Shown: one piece after another, positions 53,865-62,936 of the stretch
How the letters are laid out: each line of letters begins with the position of its first letter
Position numbering within the stretch: position 1 is the first letter of the stretch
DNA from: Thalassolituus maritimus
GTDB taxonomy: Bacteria; Pseudomonadota; Gammaproteobacteria; Pseudomonadales; Oceanobacteraceae
Assembly (NCBI GenBank): GCA_913019975.1
Contig: CAJWBH010000003.1
Location: 1-64,000 of the forward strand
Direction: 5' to 3'
DNA: 64,000 bases
Notes under the pieces: model-generated
Seen by the model: only the letters and a program-made list of their open reading frames with translations
Told to the model about the DNA's origin: nothing
The model's database searches: none
Program-made: the position numbers and the translations under genes

Positions 53865-54359
53865 TCAAAGAACGGCCAGAGCGGCGTCGTAATCCGGCTC
53901 ATCGGCAGTTTCACCCACTTGTTCGATATGCAGCACAGAGCCATCCGTATCAACAACCACAACAGAGCGTGATAGCAGCCCGGTCAGCGGCCCTTCAACG
54001 AAGGTTACGCCGTAGTTATCGCCAAAACTGGAGCGGAAAGTGGAACCAACGAGTACGTTATCAATGCCCTCGGCGCCACAGAATCTCGCCATCGCAAAGG
54101 GCAGATCAGCAGAGATACAGACAACAACAACGTTATCCAGCGACGCGGCTTTCTCATTAAACTTACGCACAGAAGTAGCGCAGGTAGGCGTATCAACAGA
54201 CGGGAAGATGTTCAGAATAACCCGCTTCCCCGACAGGCTATCAAGAGTCAGATCACTGAGATCTGCGGCTGCAAGAGTAAAACCAGGCGCTTTTGAACCT
54301 ACTGGTGGCAGCTCACCAGCCGTTGAAAAAGGATTGCCTTGCAAAGTAACAGTTGCCAT
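53865..54359 (-). CDS. tpx: Thiol peroxidase
   Basis: A 164-residue atypical two-cysteine peroxiredoxin that reduces lipid and hydrogen peroxides. The peroxidatic Cys60 lies in DTPTCATSVRKFN and the resolving Cys94 in ARFCGAEG, at exactly the E. coli Tpx positions. The ATG at 54359 begins the conserved MATVTLQGNP; an upstream in-frame codon adds 20 unrelated residues. It is monocistronic; the preceding operon has its own terminator. Confidence 0.95.
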   Translation of the reverse strand: MATVTLQGNPFSTAGELPPVGSKAPGFTLAAADLSDLTLDSLSGKRVILNIFPSVDTPTCATSVRKFNEKAASLDNVVVVCISADLPFAMARFCGAEGIDNVLVGSTFRSSFGDNYGVTFVEGPLTGLLSRSVVVVDTDGSVLHIEQVGETADEPDYDAALAVL

Positions 54360-54430
54360 GAGTCGTCTCACATCGATGAAATGGACGATTACTATGCTAT
54401 GGCTCGATAGGTCTTTCAATCATTCTTAGT

Positions 54431-54475
54431 AAAGAAAATCCCGATGGCGACAAAACAGTTCTTTCACCATCGGGA
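54431..54475 (-). terminator. Terminator of the globin operon
   Basis: On the minus strand TCCCGATGG (54467-54475) pairs with CCATCGGGA (54439-54447) with a 19-base loop, then TTTTCTTT follows. It lies just after the truncated-globin gene and marks the end of the four-gene operon. Confidence 0.8.
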
Positions 54476-54481
54476 ACAAAC

Positions 54482-54904
54482 TCATTGATGAATGATATCG
54501 GGGCGCATAGGCGCCAGCGAGCGTATCAGTCGGTTCTGAGCAGTCTGAGGCGTTCCTGCATCATCCATAGCTGCCTGTAGCAGCTCGACTACCCGATTAA
54601 ACTCCGCCTTTGTTATCTTCATGCCGGCATGAACGTCTTTCATGGAGTCACCGGTATACTCACACGGCCCACCACTTTCATGACAGAACTGCTCAATGAG
54701 CTTTTCTCGAAGTCGGGTGATATCCGTGCCTTCGAAGAACTTTACGATGTTCTGGTCGAAAGATATTTCATTAATAAAATTATCAACAATCTTCTCAACG
54801 CCTTCTTTGCCACCGAGCTCCTGATAGTAACCATCCGCCTGAGCGACATTGAAACAGGTCAGGCCTGAAAACAAGGCAGCAATATAAATCAACTTTTTAA
54901 TCAT
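54482..54904 (-). CDS. Exported group 1 truncated hemoglobin
   Basis: A 140-residue protein with a signal peptide (hydrophobic stretch, cleavage after AQA at 23), then a two-on-two globin fold: GYYQELGGKEGVEKIVDNFI and the proximal heme His92 in MKDVHAGMKIT. Group 1 truncated globins bind O2, NO or CO. Most are cytoplasmic, so the signal peptide is notable. The Cys at 74 and 81 (FCHESGGPC) could form a disulfide in the periplasm. It is the last gene of the operon with the cupredoxin-like protein, the EAL phosphodiesterase and the DUF3034 barrel. Confidence 0.9.
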   Translation of the reverse strand: MIKKLIYIAALFSGLTCFNVAQADGYYQELGGKEGVEKIVDNFINEISFDQNIVKFFEGTDITRLREKLIEQFCHESGGPCEYTGDSMKDVHAGMKITKAEFNRVVELLQAAMDDAGTPQTAQNRLIRSLAPMRPDIIHQ

Positions 54905-54913
54905 GATACGTCC

Positions 54914-55762
54914 TTATTTAAACCAGCTTGAAATCGAAAAATAGAAGCCATCCTGATCTTCACTACCGGCAATACTACCAAGTTCGGCATAGGCAAGAGT
55001 CAGGTTGACGTTTTTGTTCGGGAACCAGGCGATGAATACATCACTGAAACTGTCTTCATCGAATGCACTCAGGTTATCGGGCTTTTTCCGGTATTCAGCT
55101 CCAATAGCCAGGTCATCTCTCAGCAGTACCAGAGCGGATACTTCAGGCTGTAATGTGTAGCCCGACTCTTCGTCGCCACCGTATCCTAACAGTCCCATCT
55201 GATTTGCCTGCGTTGCCCGCAATGTGGCATTCCATAAAAAGTGATAGCCTGCGACAGCCGCCAGATGAACTTTGGTCGCAGATACGTAGTAATCAATGCC
55301 TGAATCGCTATCTTCGGCTCCTACCGCGTCTGCAATATCGCCATCGAGAAGCCGTTTATACTGAATACCTGCTGCAACCTGTGGTAGAGCACTATAAATA
55401 GCATCCCCATAAATCCGGTATTTAGCTCCGTAAATTTCCTGCCTCAGATCTCCTGCTACGCCTTTAATTTCGAAGCTTTGCAGAGCAGCACTGATTTCAA
55501 ACCGATTGTCGTAACTGGCTGAAACCCCATTTACCTTCAGGCGGAAATCTTGCACGTCGGTCGACGTGTGAAATGCACCAATGGAATATTCGCCTTCATC
55601 GGCATAGCCGCTGATGACCGCCCATGGAGTCAGACCACCGCCAGCTCCACCCTCAAGCTGAGTGACGCCAGATGTCGCTAACAAGCGTGAACCCGCATTG
55701 ACATCAGCGACGGCCAGAGTGGATATGGCTACCGCTGTTAATGTGATTAGTTTAGTCTTCAT
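54914..55762 (-). CDS. DUF3034 outer-membrane barrel-like protein
   Basis: A 282-residue protein with a signal peptide (cleavage after DVNAG) and repeated amphipathic strands ending in FYFSISSWFK. The start of the mature part (SRLLATSGVTQLEGGAGGGL) is characteristic of DUF3034. The members are probably outer-membrane beta-barrels of unknown role. Its ATG overlaps the stop of the EAL gene by four bases; the truncated globin follows after nine bases. Confidence 0.87.
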   Translation of the reverse strand: MKTKLITLTAVAISTLAVADVNAGSRLLATSGVTQLEGGAGGGLTPWAVISGYADEGEYSIGAFHTSTDVQDFRLKVNGVSASYDNRFEISAALQSFEIKGVAGDLRQEIYGAKYRIYGDAIYSALPQVAAGIQYKRLLDGDIADAVGAEDSDSGIDYYVSATKVHLAAVAGYHFLWNATLRATQANQMGLLGYGGDEESGYTLQPEVSALVLLRDDLAIGAEYRKKPDNLSAFDEDSFSDVFIAWFPNKNVNLTLAYAELGSIAGSEDQDGFYFSISSWFK

Positions 55763-58137
55763 TTTTCCTCCACCAGACGGTCTGGATTAAATTCCTGCAA
55801 CCATTGCCCCAGTGCATCCCGGGACATGGGTTTAGCAAAAAAGTATCCCTGAATATAGTCGCATCCGAGCGTAGCCAGGAAATCGAGCGATTCTTTGTCC
55901 TCGACGCCCTCAGCAATTACTGACAGCCCCAGCTCATGGGCCATAGAAATTGTCGAACGAACAATAATCTGATCATCTGCACGGCTCGCTAATCTCAGAA
56001 TGAAGCACTTATCGATCTTCAGTTCATGCACGGGCATCATCGCTAGTTTCGACAGTGCTGAATATCCAACGCCGTAGTCATCGATGGATAACCTGAAACC
56101 GCGACTACGATAGTAATTGAGAAGATCCAATGATTTGTCGACATCCGTCATCATGTCCCGCTCGGTGACTTCCAGACAGATATCTGCAGCATCCAGATTA
56201 TTTTCAATTAGCTTCTGATCAATCAGCACCCGCAAGTTATCGTTGCTCAGATCCTGAGCTGACATATTGATCGATAACTGCAATGAAATTCCGGCTCGCT
56301 TCATATCTGCCTGATCGTCCAATACCCGGCCTATTACCCAGGACGTGACCAGGCCAATGAGTCCCGTCTGTTCTGCGAGCTCGATAAACATATCAGGTGG
56401 GATAAATCCCTCATCCGGATGAAACCAACGGATCAGAGCTTCGGCTTTATCAACTTCCCCGGTACGCACGTTGTATTTCGGCTGGTAATACATCTGCAAC
56501 TGGTCGTCGTCGTTCTGGAGTGTTTCTTTCAGGTATTTAAGAATTTTCACCTTTTTCAGGTGAACTTTATCCTGACCTTCACGGAAGTAATAAAGCGGAG
56601 TCGCTGTGGTGATCGCATGCTCTAGTGCGACCTTGCCTCGGCGTAGAAGCTGTGACGGCGATTCCGCCTGATCAGGGTAAACAATAAATCCCGCGCGATA
56701 GTCTACCGTCAGACTGATATCATCTATTTGCATAGGTGCAGCCAGGTCGTTCAACACTCGCTGACAGGAAAGAATTTTCTGCGCCGTCGTTTCCTGATCC
56801 TCAGTTACTGGCAGCAGCATTGAAAACTCGTCTGCCGAGTGTCTTGAGGCTATGCCCTCAAAAGCAACCTTTTGTAAACGCTTAGCAACGGTGACCAGAC
56901 ATTCGTCACCAATCTCTATACCCAGTGTGTCGTTGATGGTTTTAAAACCGACCAGATTTAAGCCGAGGAGAATAAACCTATCACCACGCTCAGCAATTCC
57001 CGAGACGGCTTCAATCATGGCATCACGATTCAATAAACCCGTAAGTGAGTCATGCGATGCCTGATAAAGAATGCGCTCTTCACGCTCGGCCAGATCAACT
57101 TTCATGCGCCGGAAGGCACGGGTCAGACTACCAACATCCGAACTCGTCACGGGTATCTCAGACATGTCGCTGTATACACCACGAGCTATTTCACGCGCTT
57201 TTCCAGTAAGGATTACTAAAGGTTTCGTCAGTCGTTGGCTGATAACAAAACTACCGATCACGGCAATGATGAGTACGAGAACTGCGATCGCAAGAATCTG
57301 ATTTCTGATGAATTCGTAGGATCTAAAGTACGACGACAGATCCTCTGTCATAAATACTCTGACGGAACTATCGTCAGTGGAAAGATCGACCTCCCGACTG
57401 GAATACTTCTGTACACGCTGGAATGGCAAACGCACGAGACTCGTCAGGTTGTCTGGTGCACGGATCGCCTCCACCACAGAACTCAGATCTGGCAAAGACG
57501 TTTCCACGACCCAATTGGCCTGTTGACCGGGAAGCCCGTTGGTAAAGGTCAGGTGAATAGTCGATTGTGCGATCCATTTACGGATATCTTCCGGGCGCAC
57601 TCTGGTACCGATACCTGCCATCGCGGTCAGACGTGGGGCCCGTACGGGCACTATTGCCATGTGATAAATGGCGTCGCCAACGACCAGAAAGTCTGCAAAT
57701 GTTTTTCCGGTGCGAACTTCCCCTATGGCACGATCATACGAAAAGCGCTGCCCACGGGTCAGTGCAGGTTCGGTCGATACAACGACCCGACCATCCAGAT
57801 TTACAATGACCATAAGATCCGAACTGACACGCTCACCATGGTTCTGCAACATGCTGAGAATCGTCTCTGCGTCATTAGTAGCGACAGCCTGCTTGAAACC
57901 AAAGTCAGAGACCAACAAGGTCGCATTATTAATCAGTTGTTGTCGCCTTGCGTAAATTGCAGTTGTGAAGCTCTTTACACCTTCGCGCATCTCCTGATTG
58001 ACCGTTTCACGAATGGCACTGCCGCTGCTCAACAAAACAAGTATCAATACCGTACAGGAAGATACGACAACCAGTGCTGCTGTAAACGTTAGTAACTGAG
58101 CCCTGAGGCTGAAAGGTGCGCCTTTTAAACCAAGCAC
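55759..58137 (-). CDS. c-di-GMP phosphodiesterase with degenerate GGDEF
   Basis: A 792-residue inner-membrane signalling protein: helix 1 (about 16-38), periplasmic sensor domain (about 40-280, CACHE-like), helix 2 (280-300), HAMP, GGDEF domain (365-530) and EAL domain (540-785). The GGDEF signature is RHSADEF (432-438), so SADEF replaces GGDEF and cyclase activity is unlikely. The EAL domain keeps EAL (566-568), DDYGVGYS (686-693), KIDK and AEGVE (742-746), so it should hydrolyse c-di-GMP. Its position between exported redox-type proteins suggests that it reads an envelope signal. Four bases separate it from the cupredoxin-like gene. Confidence 0.93.
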   Translation of the reverse strand: MLGLKGAPFSLRAQLLTFTAALVVVSSCTVLILVLLSSGSAIRETVNQEMREGVKSFTTAIYARRQQLINNATLLVSDFGFKQAVATNDAETILSMLQNHGERVSSDLMVIVNLDGRVVVSTEPALTRGQRFSYDRAIGEVRTGKTFADFLVVGDAIYHMAIVPVRAPRLTAMAGIGTRVRPEDIRKWIAQSTIHLTFTNGLPGQQANWVVETSLPDLSSVVEAIRAPDNLTSLVRLPFQRVQKYSSREVDLSTDDSSVRVFMTEDLSSYFRSYEFIRNQILAIAVLVLIIAVIGSFVISQRLTKPLVILTGKAREIARGVYSDMSEIPVTSSDVGSLTRAFRRMKVDLAEREERILYQASHDSLTGLLNRDAMIEAVSGIAERGDRFILLGLNLVGFKTINDTLGIEIGDECLVTVAKRLQKVAFEGIASRHSADEFSMLLPVTEDQETTAQKILSCQRVLNDLAAPMQIDDISLTVDYRAGFIVYPDQAESPSQLLRRGKVALEHAITTATPLYYFREGQDKVHLKKVKILKYLKETLQNDDDQLQMYYQPKYNVRTGEVDKAEALIRWFHPDEGFIPPDMFIELAEQTGLIGLVTSWVIGRVLDDQADMKRAGISLQLSINMSAQDLSNDNLRVLIDQKLIENNLDAADICLEVTERDMMTDVDKSLDLLNYYRSRGFRLSIDDYGVGYSALSKLAMMPVHELKIDKCFILRLASRADDQIIVRSTISMAHELGLSVIAEGVEDKESLDFLATLGCDYIQGYFFAKPMSRDALGQWLQEFNPDRLVEEK

Positions 58138-58141
58138 GGAT

Positions 58142-58834
58142 CTACCTTCTCATCCCATTGCCAAAACCGCCGTGGTTATGCCAACTAGCTTTGGTCTCGA
58201 CAGGAGGGAGCTCAGGGTTAATAGCAATCAAGTAGTCTGAATCACCACTCTGATAATTCTGCAGGCCTTGTGCCGTCAGCGTTATCTGGTCGGTTTCGAC
58301 TGCCGACAAGCGCTCATGCCAGATACGCAATTCTTCTATTTTTCCCTCAGCCCGGATCAGTGCTTCGCCATTTCGACCGGTAACACCCGAACTGAAACCA
58401 GTCGGTGTTACGTAGATATAGCCAATCATGTCATCGTGGATATTGCATCCGAGCACAACAATGCCCGGCTCACCGAATTCGATCGGAGCCTCAGGGACAT
58501 CTGCGTACAGTTTGATTTCGAATACCTTCGGAGCAGAAAACGAATAAACATGATGGCGGATGTTATCGCTGTTGGGGAAGGAAACCAGATCGCTTTGATT
58601 GACCGAGAGCACACGGGGAGCAAATTTACGCTCAACCTGATCCATCAGAGCGATCGTCGGTGCTACTTCAGTCGGACTGTCAGTGCGTACAGAGACCACG
58701 GCATTTCCCATCGGCTGCCCCGCCATATCTGTGATCTTTATCCGATATTCCTGAGCAGAGAGCCGAAAGGCGAAAAGAAGACAGAAAGACAGAATCAGTA
58801 CCCGGATGCAACAGCCTCCCAGCTTGTCATTCAT
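58142..58834 (-). CDS. Cupredoxin-like exported protein (methylamine-utilization type)
   Basis: A 230-residue exported protein annotated in relatives as methylamine-utilization-like. A signal peptide covers about 1-27. The middle carries a plausible type-1 copper site: His94/His95 in NIRHHVYSF, Cys130, His133 and Met136 in VLGCNIHDDMIGYI, the order and spacing of cupredoxin ligands. It would bind copper and transfer electrons or sense metal or redox state in the periplasm. The Ser/Gly-rich end is unfolded. The preferred start at 58834 has AGGAGA upstream. First gene of the four-gene operon. Confidence 0.82.
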   Translation of the reverse strand: MNDKLGGCCIRVLILSFCLLFAFRLSAQEYRIKITDMAGQPMGNAVVSVRTDSPTEVAPTIALMDQVERKFAPRVLSVNQSDLVSFPNSDNIRHHVYSFSAPKVFEIKLYADVPEAPIEFGEPGIVVLGCNIHDDMIGYIYVTPTGFSSGVTGRNGEALIRAEGKIEELRIWHERLSAVETDQITLTAQGLQNYQSGDSDYLIAINPELPPVETKASWHNHGGFGNGMRR

Positions 58835-59050
58835 ACGACTTTGTTCTCCTGAAATACAGTCAACAAACCGGCATGCGGTTAAATTCAGAGGCAGTGAAGC
58901 GAGCATTAACGTCTGGCTGTTGGTTGTTTCACCGCTTTATATTAAAGGTAGTCAACAAGTGTCTGTCGCGCAAAGTCAGATATGTAATGTGTGCACCTGA
59001 AATAGGCTTTCAGGCCTCTCTTTTCGAGCCAGTGCATGGTCGCAGCGGAG

Positions 59051-59665
59051 CTAGGACGAGCCCTTCTGCAGCTTGATGAACATCAACGCTGTGGATACTA
59101 CATCGCCCAGTGCCGTGTGCCGATCAATCACAGGGACATCGAGATCGCGTGCCAAGCCCTCAAACGTCAGATCAAGGTTTACCTCAGGTATGTAGCGCCG
59201 CTTCTGCCTGACATAAAGCTCCGACACTTCAATAAATCGATTAGGCAATTCAAAGCCATATAAGTCTCGGATATAACGATTAAGGATTGCTCTATCGTAT
59301 TCGATATAAAAACCACAGATGGGTCGATTGCCAACGAAGTCGAGAAACTGCTGCACGGCATCCGCAGTAGCAACGCCGTGTTTACGATCTTCTTTCCTCA
59401 GGTAGTGAATCCTGACGGCGTCGGGATGTGTTACAGCATCCGAACGAACGGTGAGGTCAAGCGCCGATGAAAGCTCAATCGACCGACCACTGACAACGAC
59501 CGCAGCGAGACTTAACAACTGACCTTTTTTTTTGTCGAACTCACTGGTCTCGCAATCCACAACAACGACGTCATCGCCGGTGTAGGGCTCCTCCATATGT
59601 GCCCAGCGCTCGGGTGGTGGCCGATACCCCGGCAGCCGCCGCTTTAACCAGAGAGGAAGTCTCAC
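59051..59665 (-). CDS. DEDDh 3'-5' exonuclease (DnaQ-like)
   Basis: A 204-residue exonuclease of the DnaQ superfamily with all four acidic residues and the His: DCETSEFDKK (Exo I), IEYDRAILNRY (Exo II) and HTALGDVVSTALM (Exo III). The GTG at 59665 overlaps the stop of the DUF294 gene (GTGA) with GGAG five bases before it, and is preferred to the GTG at 59698. It is the last gene of the DUF485/ActP/DUF294 operon. Its nucleic-acid substrate is unknown; this association with symporter operons is conserved in many gammaproteobacteria (recalled knowledge). Confidence 0.9.
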   Translation of the reverse strand: MRLPLWLKRRLPGYRPPPERWAHMEEPYTGDDVVVVDCETSEFDKKKGQLLSLAAVVVSGRSIELSSALDLTVRSDAVTHPDAVRIHYLRKEDRKHGVATADAVQQFLDFVGNRPICGFYIEYDRAILNRYIRDLYGFELPNRFIEVSELYVRQKRRYIPEVNLDLTFEGLARDLDVPVIDRHTALGDVVSTALMFIKLQKGSS

Positions 59666-61458
59666 AGGTTCTCCAGGTGATAATGACTGACCAACCACTG
59701 TTTGAACTTCTTCACCCTATGCAATCCGTGACGCAATAACGACCGATCAACACTGCGCAGGTCAGATACTTTCAGTTGCTGCGTGAGTCCAGGATTCTTT
59801 TCCGCCTTTTCCAACTGATGACGAAGCCGGATTCTGAGGAATAATACGAGTGAGTCTTTCAGGCCCTGGGCAACCTCTTTGCTCAGAACCTCCTGCTCTG
59901 CGAGACGGTCGATACGGTCAAAGGTATTGGTCTCATACAACCCATGCTCGAACGCCAGAGCCCGCACGCCATGAACGAGAGGGAAGATGCCTCCTTTTTT
60001 GATATCGATGGCGCCGTGATCTTCCCGGATATTGCCCAGAAGAGTCAGTGGAGTCTCGAATTGCAAAGCAGGTCTCGCGAACCAGGAGGCAGCGATACTC
60101 GATCTCAGCGACTCGTGATGCCAGGCGCCACGAATTTCCTCAAATAATTCGCTATTGCCTGCGATGGGCTCCGCATCCATCAGGATCGCCATATTCATCA
60201 TGGCCTCGGGAGATGAGTTGTTTAACCACTTACCTACGCGTGCGCGCCACTCGCCCGCCGTGTGTATCCAGGCATCGTTAATAAACATAACGCCACCAGG
60301 ACAACGCGGATAACCAAAATCCAGAAGTACCTGATGCAACTTCTGAAGAGACGGCATCAGTGCATCCTTCACATGGTCATCGCGGATGATGATGGCGTTG
60401 TCCTGATCCGTTTTCAGAATCTGCTCACCACGGCCTTCACTCCCTAATACCAGTAAGCAGACCTGAGAGTTCAGTTTATCCGGAACTAATAACTCGAATG
60501 CTTTACGAATAAGACGTCGATTCAGCGTAGTAATCAGCGACATGATCGCCATGACTTTTACACCCTGCCCAGACAGGTTCGCGATCAGGCTTTCAAGGCG
60601 CCCTGCTGCAATCACCAGATCCTCTATTGAGCGAGCCTGTTCAATTCGCATCGCAACAATATGAGAGTGCGTTGAGAACGTACTGAGCATGTCCATCAAC
60701 TCAAGTACACCAACGATTTCTTTGTTTCTGGTTACAACGACACGTTCAATCTGATGCTGGGTCATTTTTAACAAGGCATTGAACAGGTACTCACCTTCTT
60801 CTACCGTAATCAGATCAAAACAGGCGACCTCTGCAACCCGTGTTTCTTTCGGCAGAGAGTGGTTAAGAACGGCGTGCAACAGATCAGAGCCTGTCACGAT
60901 CCCACGTCGCTCGCCATCACGGACTAACAGTGCATCATGCTTTTCATCACGCATCATTCTGGCGGTACGGACCAGTGTCGTCTGCCCCGTAACGTAGACG
61001 GGCGTGCGCATCGTATCGCCATCAACCTGCGCCAGAATAAACTCAGAAACTTCGCCACCACGCTGCTCCACGAGAGATTGCTGGGTTCCCAGATCCGTTC
61101 TGAAATACACAGAAAAATCATCCGAGCTATTAAGAAGCTGAATAAAATCTTTCGCTTTCAGGAGGTAGCAAAGCGTTTCTTCGATGGCAGTAAACCTGTG
61201 TTTACAGCTGCTCTCGAGTACCGCCCGAACATCGAACATGTCCTCAGTACCATACTGAGTAAACACCTGATCATCGTCGTCGGTTTCTTCCACAACGCCT
61301 TTGTATAAGATGTAAATACCGGGGGATTCCTGCCCCACTTCAAGAATCACTTCTCCGGCAGGAAAAAATACAAGATCAAGCCGGCTTTTAAGCCACGCCA
61401 ATTCTTTTTCTGCAAGGAAGCTGAAAGGAGGCTGGTCAAGATTAATCTGTAAGCTCAT
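59662..61458 (-). CDS. cNMP-binding/CBS/DUF294 nucleotidyltransferase-like protein
   Basis: A 598-residue cytoplasmic protein with, in order, a cyclic-nucleotide-binding domain (about 15-130), two CBS domains (about 145-265) and a DUF294 nucleotidyltransferase domain. The last shows LGSEGRGEQILKTDQDNAII (GS at 339-340, DxD at 351-353), with a helical C-terminal domain. It resembles GlnD/GlnE-type enzymes, so it may modify a protein or nucleotide in response to cyclic nucleotide or adenylate levels. It overlaps the ActP gene by four bases and the exonuclease by four. Confidence 0.9.
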   Translation of the reverse strand: MSLQINLDQPPFSFLAEKELAWLKSRLDLVFFPAGEVILEVGQESPGIYILYKGVVEETDDDDQVFTQYGTEDMFDVRAVLESSCKHRFTAIEETLCYLLKAKDFIQLLNSSDDFSVYFRTDLGTQQSLVEQRGGEVSEFILAQVDGDTMRTPVYVTGQTTLVRTARMMRDEKHDALLVRDGERRGIVTGSDLLHAVLNHSLPKETRVAEVACFDLITVEEGEYLFNALLKMTQHQIERVVVTRNKEIVGVLELMDMLSTFSTHSHIVAMRIEQARSIEDLVIAAGRLESLIANLSGQGVKVMAIMSLITTLNRRLIRKAFELLVPDKLNSQVCLLVLGSEGRGEQILKTDQDNAIIIRDDHVKDALMPSLQKLHQVLLDFGYPRCPGGVMFINDAWIHTAGEWRARVGKWLNNSSPEAMMNMAILMDAEPIAGNSELFEEIRGAWHHESLRSSIAASWFARPALQFETPLTLLGNIREDHGAIDIKKGGIFPLVHGVRALAFEHGLYETNTFDRIDRLAEQEVLSKEVAQGLKDSLVLFLRIRLRHQLEKAEKNPGLTQQLKVSDLRSVDRSLLRHGLHRVKKFKQWLVSHYHLENL

Positions 61459-62936
61459 AGGCCATTCCCTTTTTCATCCTGAGCCTGGCGGCCGCGCCTG
61501 GATACCAGCCACATAACGCCAACCGCCGTGAGTAAAGCAAAGAGTGCCGGGTGACGCCATGCAAAGAGAGGCTCTCCGTCTGCGGAAAAATATCCCCAGA
61601 CCAAAGGCCCACACACCACCGCAATCACAGTGGCAGCCAGACCGGCGAGACCACCGGCAAGTGCACCAGCGGAAGTTAACCGATCACAGTACAAAGCACC
61701 CAGTAGCAGTGGCACATTCACACTCGCTGAGAAAGCAAACGCAAGACCAACAAGGTAAGCGACATTTTCAGTCTGCCAGAATAATGCCAGGAAAGCTGAA
61801 CTGAGAACGGTCACAGTCGAAGCTAGCCGATGCAAATGGCGCTCATTCCAGCCTTTATTTGCGTTGTTAAGGGTTCGTGCATACCAATCGTGTGAAAAAG
61901 CCGAACTGCCTGTAAGGACTAACGAGGTCATCACTGAAAACAGAACGACAACAAGTATTGCCACCAGCACAGCAGTGAGAAACTCGCCACCGATACTTTG
62001 CGCTAAGTGCACCAATATCAGGTTGCTGCCCGCATTGGTCACCGGAGTCTCAGTCTGATCAAGAAGGTTGATGGTAAGAAAACCCAGAAGGATGATCAGA
62101 ATATAAAAAATACCGATCATACCCGTGGCGTAAAACACCGACATCCGCGCACGCCGTTCATCAGCAACAGAAAAGAAGCGACTCATTACATGAGGGAGCC
62201 CGACTGGGCCAAGAATTAACGCAATCCCCAGGCTGAATAAGGCTAAAGGTGAGTCCTTACTCACTGCGCCACCGTTAATCACTGAGGTCGCTTTCCAGAC
62301 ATCAATGCTGAATAACTCGGACAGACTGGAGCTTGCGCGATCAAAAGCCAGTGCCGTTATCACCAACATCAGAGTGATGACCAACCCCGCTTTTATCATC
62401 TGCGCCCGGGAGGAAAATATCATGCGACCTGTTAAAGCCGTCACCAGAGCCAGCGCGGTCAATGCCGTCACTAACAACTCATAGCCGACATCGAAAATGT
62501 AATTAAGTAGCCACGCCATCGCAATAAACTGAGCAGAGAGATAAATCACGACCACAGGGAAGTAACCCAATGTCGCGACAAGCACGACGCGACGATCAGA
62601 AAACCTGTCTTTAAGCACATCAGCGAGCGTGAAGTGCCCTATTGTTCTCAGCTTATCTGCAAGCAAAATCAGAATAATCGGCCAACCAGAAAAAAATCCG
62701 ACGGCATAGAGAAGTCCGCTGTAACCGGAAAACAGTATCAGACCAGTAATGCCCAGTAATGATGCTGCTGACAGATAATCTCCTGTAATAGCGAGTCCGT
62801 TCCTCAGACCGCCATACTCGCGACCTGCGGCGTAGAATTCAGCGGCGGTGCGAATCCGATTAGCACTCCAGATCATCAGAATCATTAAAGGAAGTGCAGT
62901 CAGGACAAAATACAGTGCCGTATTACTCATCAGCAT
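61455..62936 (-). CDS. ActP-like sodium/acetate symporter
   Basis: A 493-residue SSS-family transporter with about 13 helices. The pattern GREYGGLRNGLAITGDYLSA and the associated DUF485 subunit place it with the ActP (acetate/glycolate) symporters. It overlaps the DUF485 stop by one base (TAATG) and the DUF294 ATG by four, so all four genes are coupled. Acetate as substrate is inference, strengthened by the divergent SSS-domain sensor kinase. Confidence 0.9.
   Translation of the reverse strand: MLMSNTALYFVLTALPLMILMIWSANRIRTAAEFYAAGREYGGLRNGLAITGDYLSAASLLGITGLILFSGYSGLLYAVGFFSGWPIILILLADKLRTIGHFTLADVLKDRFSDRRVVLVATLGYFPVVVIYLSAQFIAMAWLLNYIFDVGYELLVTALTALALVTALTGRMIFSSRAQMIKAGLVITLMLVITALAFDRASSSLSELFSIDVWKATSVINGGAVSKDSPLALFSLGIALILGPVGLPHVMSRFFSVADERRARMSVFYATGMIGIFYILIILLGFLTINLLDQTETPVTNAGSNLILVHLAQSIGGEFLTAVLVAILVVVLFSVMTSLVLTGSSAFSHDWYARTLNNANKGWNERHLHRLASTVTVLSSAFLALFWQTENVAYLVGLAFAFSASVNVPLLLGALYCDRLTSAGALAGGLAGLAATVIAVVCGPLVWGYFSADGEPLFAWRHPALFALLTAVGVMWLVSRRGRQAQDEKGNGL

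Noticed and set aside
57235..58092. A 285-codon open frame on the plus strand
   Set aside because: It lies wholly opposite the EAL phosphodiesterase gene, has low-complexity His/Thr/Arg-rich composition and no ribosome binding site; it is a by-product of codon bias.
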